DNA of 64,000 nucleotides from Bufo bufo (taxonomy: Eukaryota; Chordata; Amphibia; Anura; Bufonidae): positions 781,020,772-781,084,771 of the forward strand of contig NC_053389.1 of assembly GCF_905171765.1 (NCBI RefSeq). The letters run 5' to 3'. Every line of letters begins with the position of its first letter. Positions within the stretch are counted from its first letter, which is position 1. Made by a program: the position numbers and the translations under genes. Below the pieces are notes generated by a model. It was not told the origin of the DNA. It saw only the letters and a program-made list of their open reading frames with translations, and ran no database searches. Shown piece by piece: positions 63,325 to 64,000 of this stretch.

Positions 63325-64000
63325 ATCAGCCTGCTAGGCCTTTGATTTATTTCACTGCAGAAGTTTGATGTTAACCCTTCCAGGACAGGAGTCCTATGTT
63401 TTTGGTCCTTTGTTGCGGCTGCCAGTTTGTCCACGGCTCAGTGGTAGGTGTTGACCACTGAAATCACAAGGTCAGCAAGGCCAAGTTTGTGTTCAGGATC
63501 TCCTGCCTGCTTTTGCTACCCCACGCCAAGTTGTGCCTGTTCCTTAGTTGCACCTTTTACCCTTCACCCCCTTTTCAGGTTGATCAGGGGTATTACAGCA
63601 CTTGTCTTTGCTGTCCTTTTATTGTGCAACTTGATACTAAGGAACCGTGCCCGGAGACAGACTCAAAAGAACCTGAGCCTCTGAGATTTTTGCTCTTTTA
63701 AAAAGGAAATGTGCCCAGAGATGGACTCCACCGCATGAGAGCCTCTGTGATTTAATAAGAAATAACCTGGGTACGGACTCATGTTTGTTCTTTGAGCCTC
63801 CAAGAACTTTTATACCGTTTTATCTATTTTGCTGTTCTATCATGGACTTATTCATTGTCATGGACTATCCTGGTTATAATGTTACGCTGTGCCAGGTCAG
63901 CGCCCCCGTTCCATTCACTATCCTGAGGAGAAGAGAACGACGCCCCTTGTCACTACCCTTCACCTTTGCCAATTGGACCTGATGTGAATGTAAATGCAGA
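63325..64000 (+). other. 3' noncoding region of the cold-shock-domain element
   Basis: No gene. From gggtacggactcatgtttgt (63769) through gagcctccaagaactttt, atggactatcctggtt, ccaggtcagcgcccc and agaagagaacgacgcccctt (to about 63950) it parallels 33792-33968 of the inner Gypsy. Two near-repeats (gtgcccggagacagactca at 63648 and gtgcccagagatggactcc at 63711) precede it. The window ends before the polypurine tract and 3' LTR. Confidence 0.75.

Larger units (their letters stand above)
60543..64000 (+). mobile_element. Non-autonomous LTR element with a cold-shock-domain ORF (3' end outside window)
   Basis: 5' LTR, primer-binding site, leader, a single long ORF and 3' noncoding sequence. LTR ends, PBS, a leader motif and the 3' noncoding block are related to the inner Gypsy at 27027-35087, but gag and pol are replaced by an unrelated ORF. 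The 3' LTR must lie beyond 64000. If the four bases before the LTR (tttc, 60539-60542) are the target duplication, they should follow the 3' LTR. Confidence 0.75.

Overview
The window is a transposon graveyard from a vertebrate genome, most likely an anuran amphibian. The evidence is indirect: Tc1/mariner, hAT, piggyBac and Harbinger-like DNA transposons and their MITEs sit together with chromodomain Ty3/Gypsy elements and an L1 with APE endonuclease and zinc-knuckle tail. I found no host gene, tRNA, rRNA or CRISPR array. All coordinates come from reading the sequence; class calls rest on motifs, terminal repeats and target-site duplications (TSDs), not on database searches.

Layout. 1-9.4 kb: a decayed hAT element with a TTF-type zinc finger, split by a 43-bp minisatellite, a 147-bp hairpin insertion, a TTAA-flanked palindromic MITE, a 3.55-kb hAT that holds a truncated Gypsy element, and a 1.07-kb hAT MITE. 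9.7-15.4 kb: nested TAA/TTA-flanked MITEs and a Tc1/mariner with DD36E spacing. 16-20.1 kb: a SINE-like repeat, an intact DD37E mariner and a nearly intact DD34E Tc1 in TA-rich DNA. 20.2-39.9 kb: a minisatellite split by a piggyBac element, which is split by a chromodomain Gypsy, which is split inside its protease by a second Gypsy with 969-bp LTRs. 40-60.5 kb: a BED-finger hAT pseudogene split by a DD35E mariner (itself carrying a full-length L1) and by a hAT-like element that contains a solo LTR, which contains a non-autonomous piggyBac made mostly of repeat arrays. 60.5-64 kb: the 5' LTR, leader, single long ORF and 3' noncoding part of another LTR element; its 3' LTR lies beyond the window.

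The most interesting object is that last element. Its ORF (531 codons from the preferred ATG) shows no protease, RT or integrase but carries a recognisable cold-shock (Y-box/Lin28-like) nucleic-acid-binding domain, a PPxY motif and a C-terminal helical stretch. Its LTR ends, primer-binding site, leader motif and 3' noncoding region match the autonomous Gypsy at 27.0-35.1 kb. The simplest reading is a non-autonomous LTR element that acquired a host RNA-binding domain and uses the replication proteins of the related Gypsy family.
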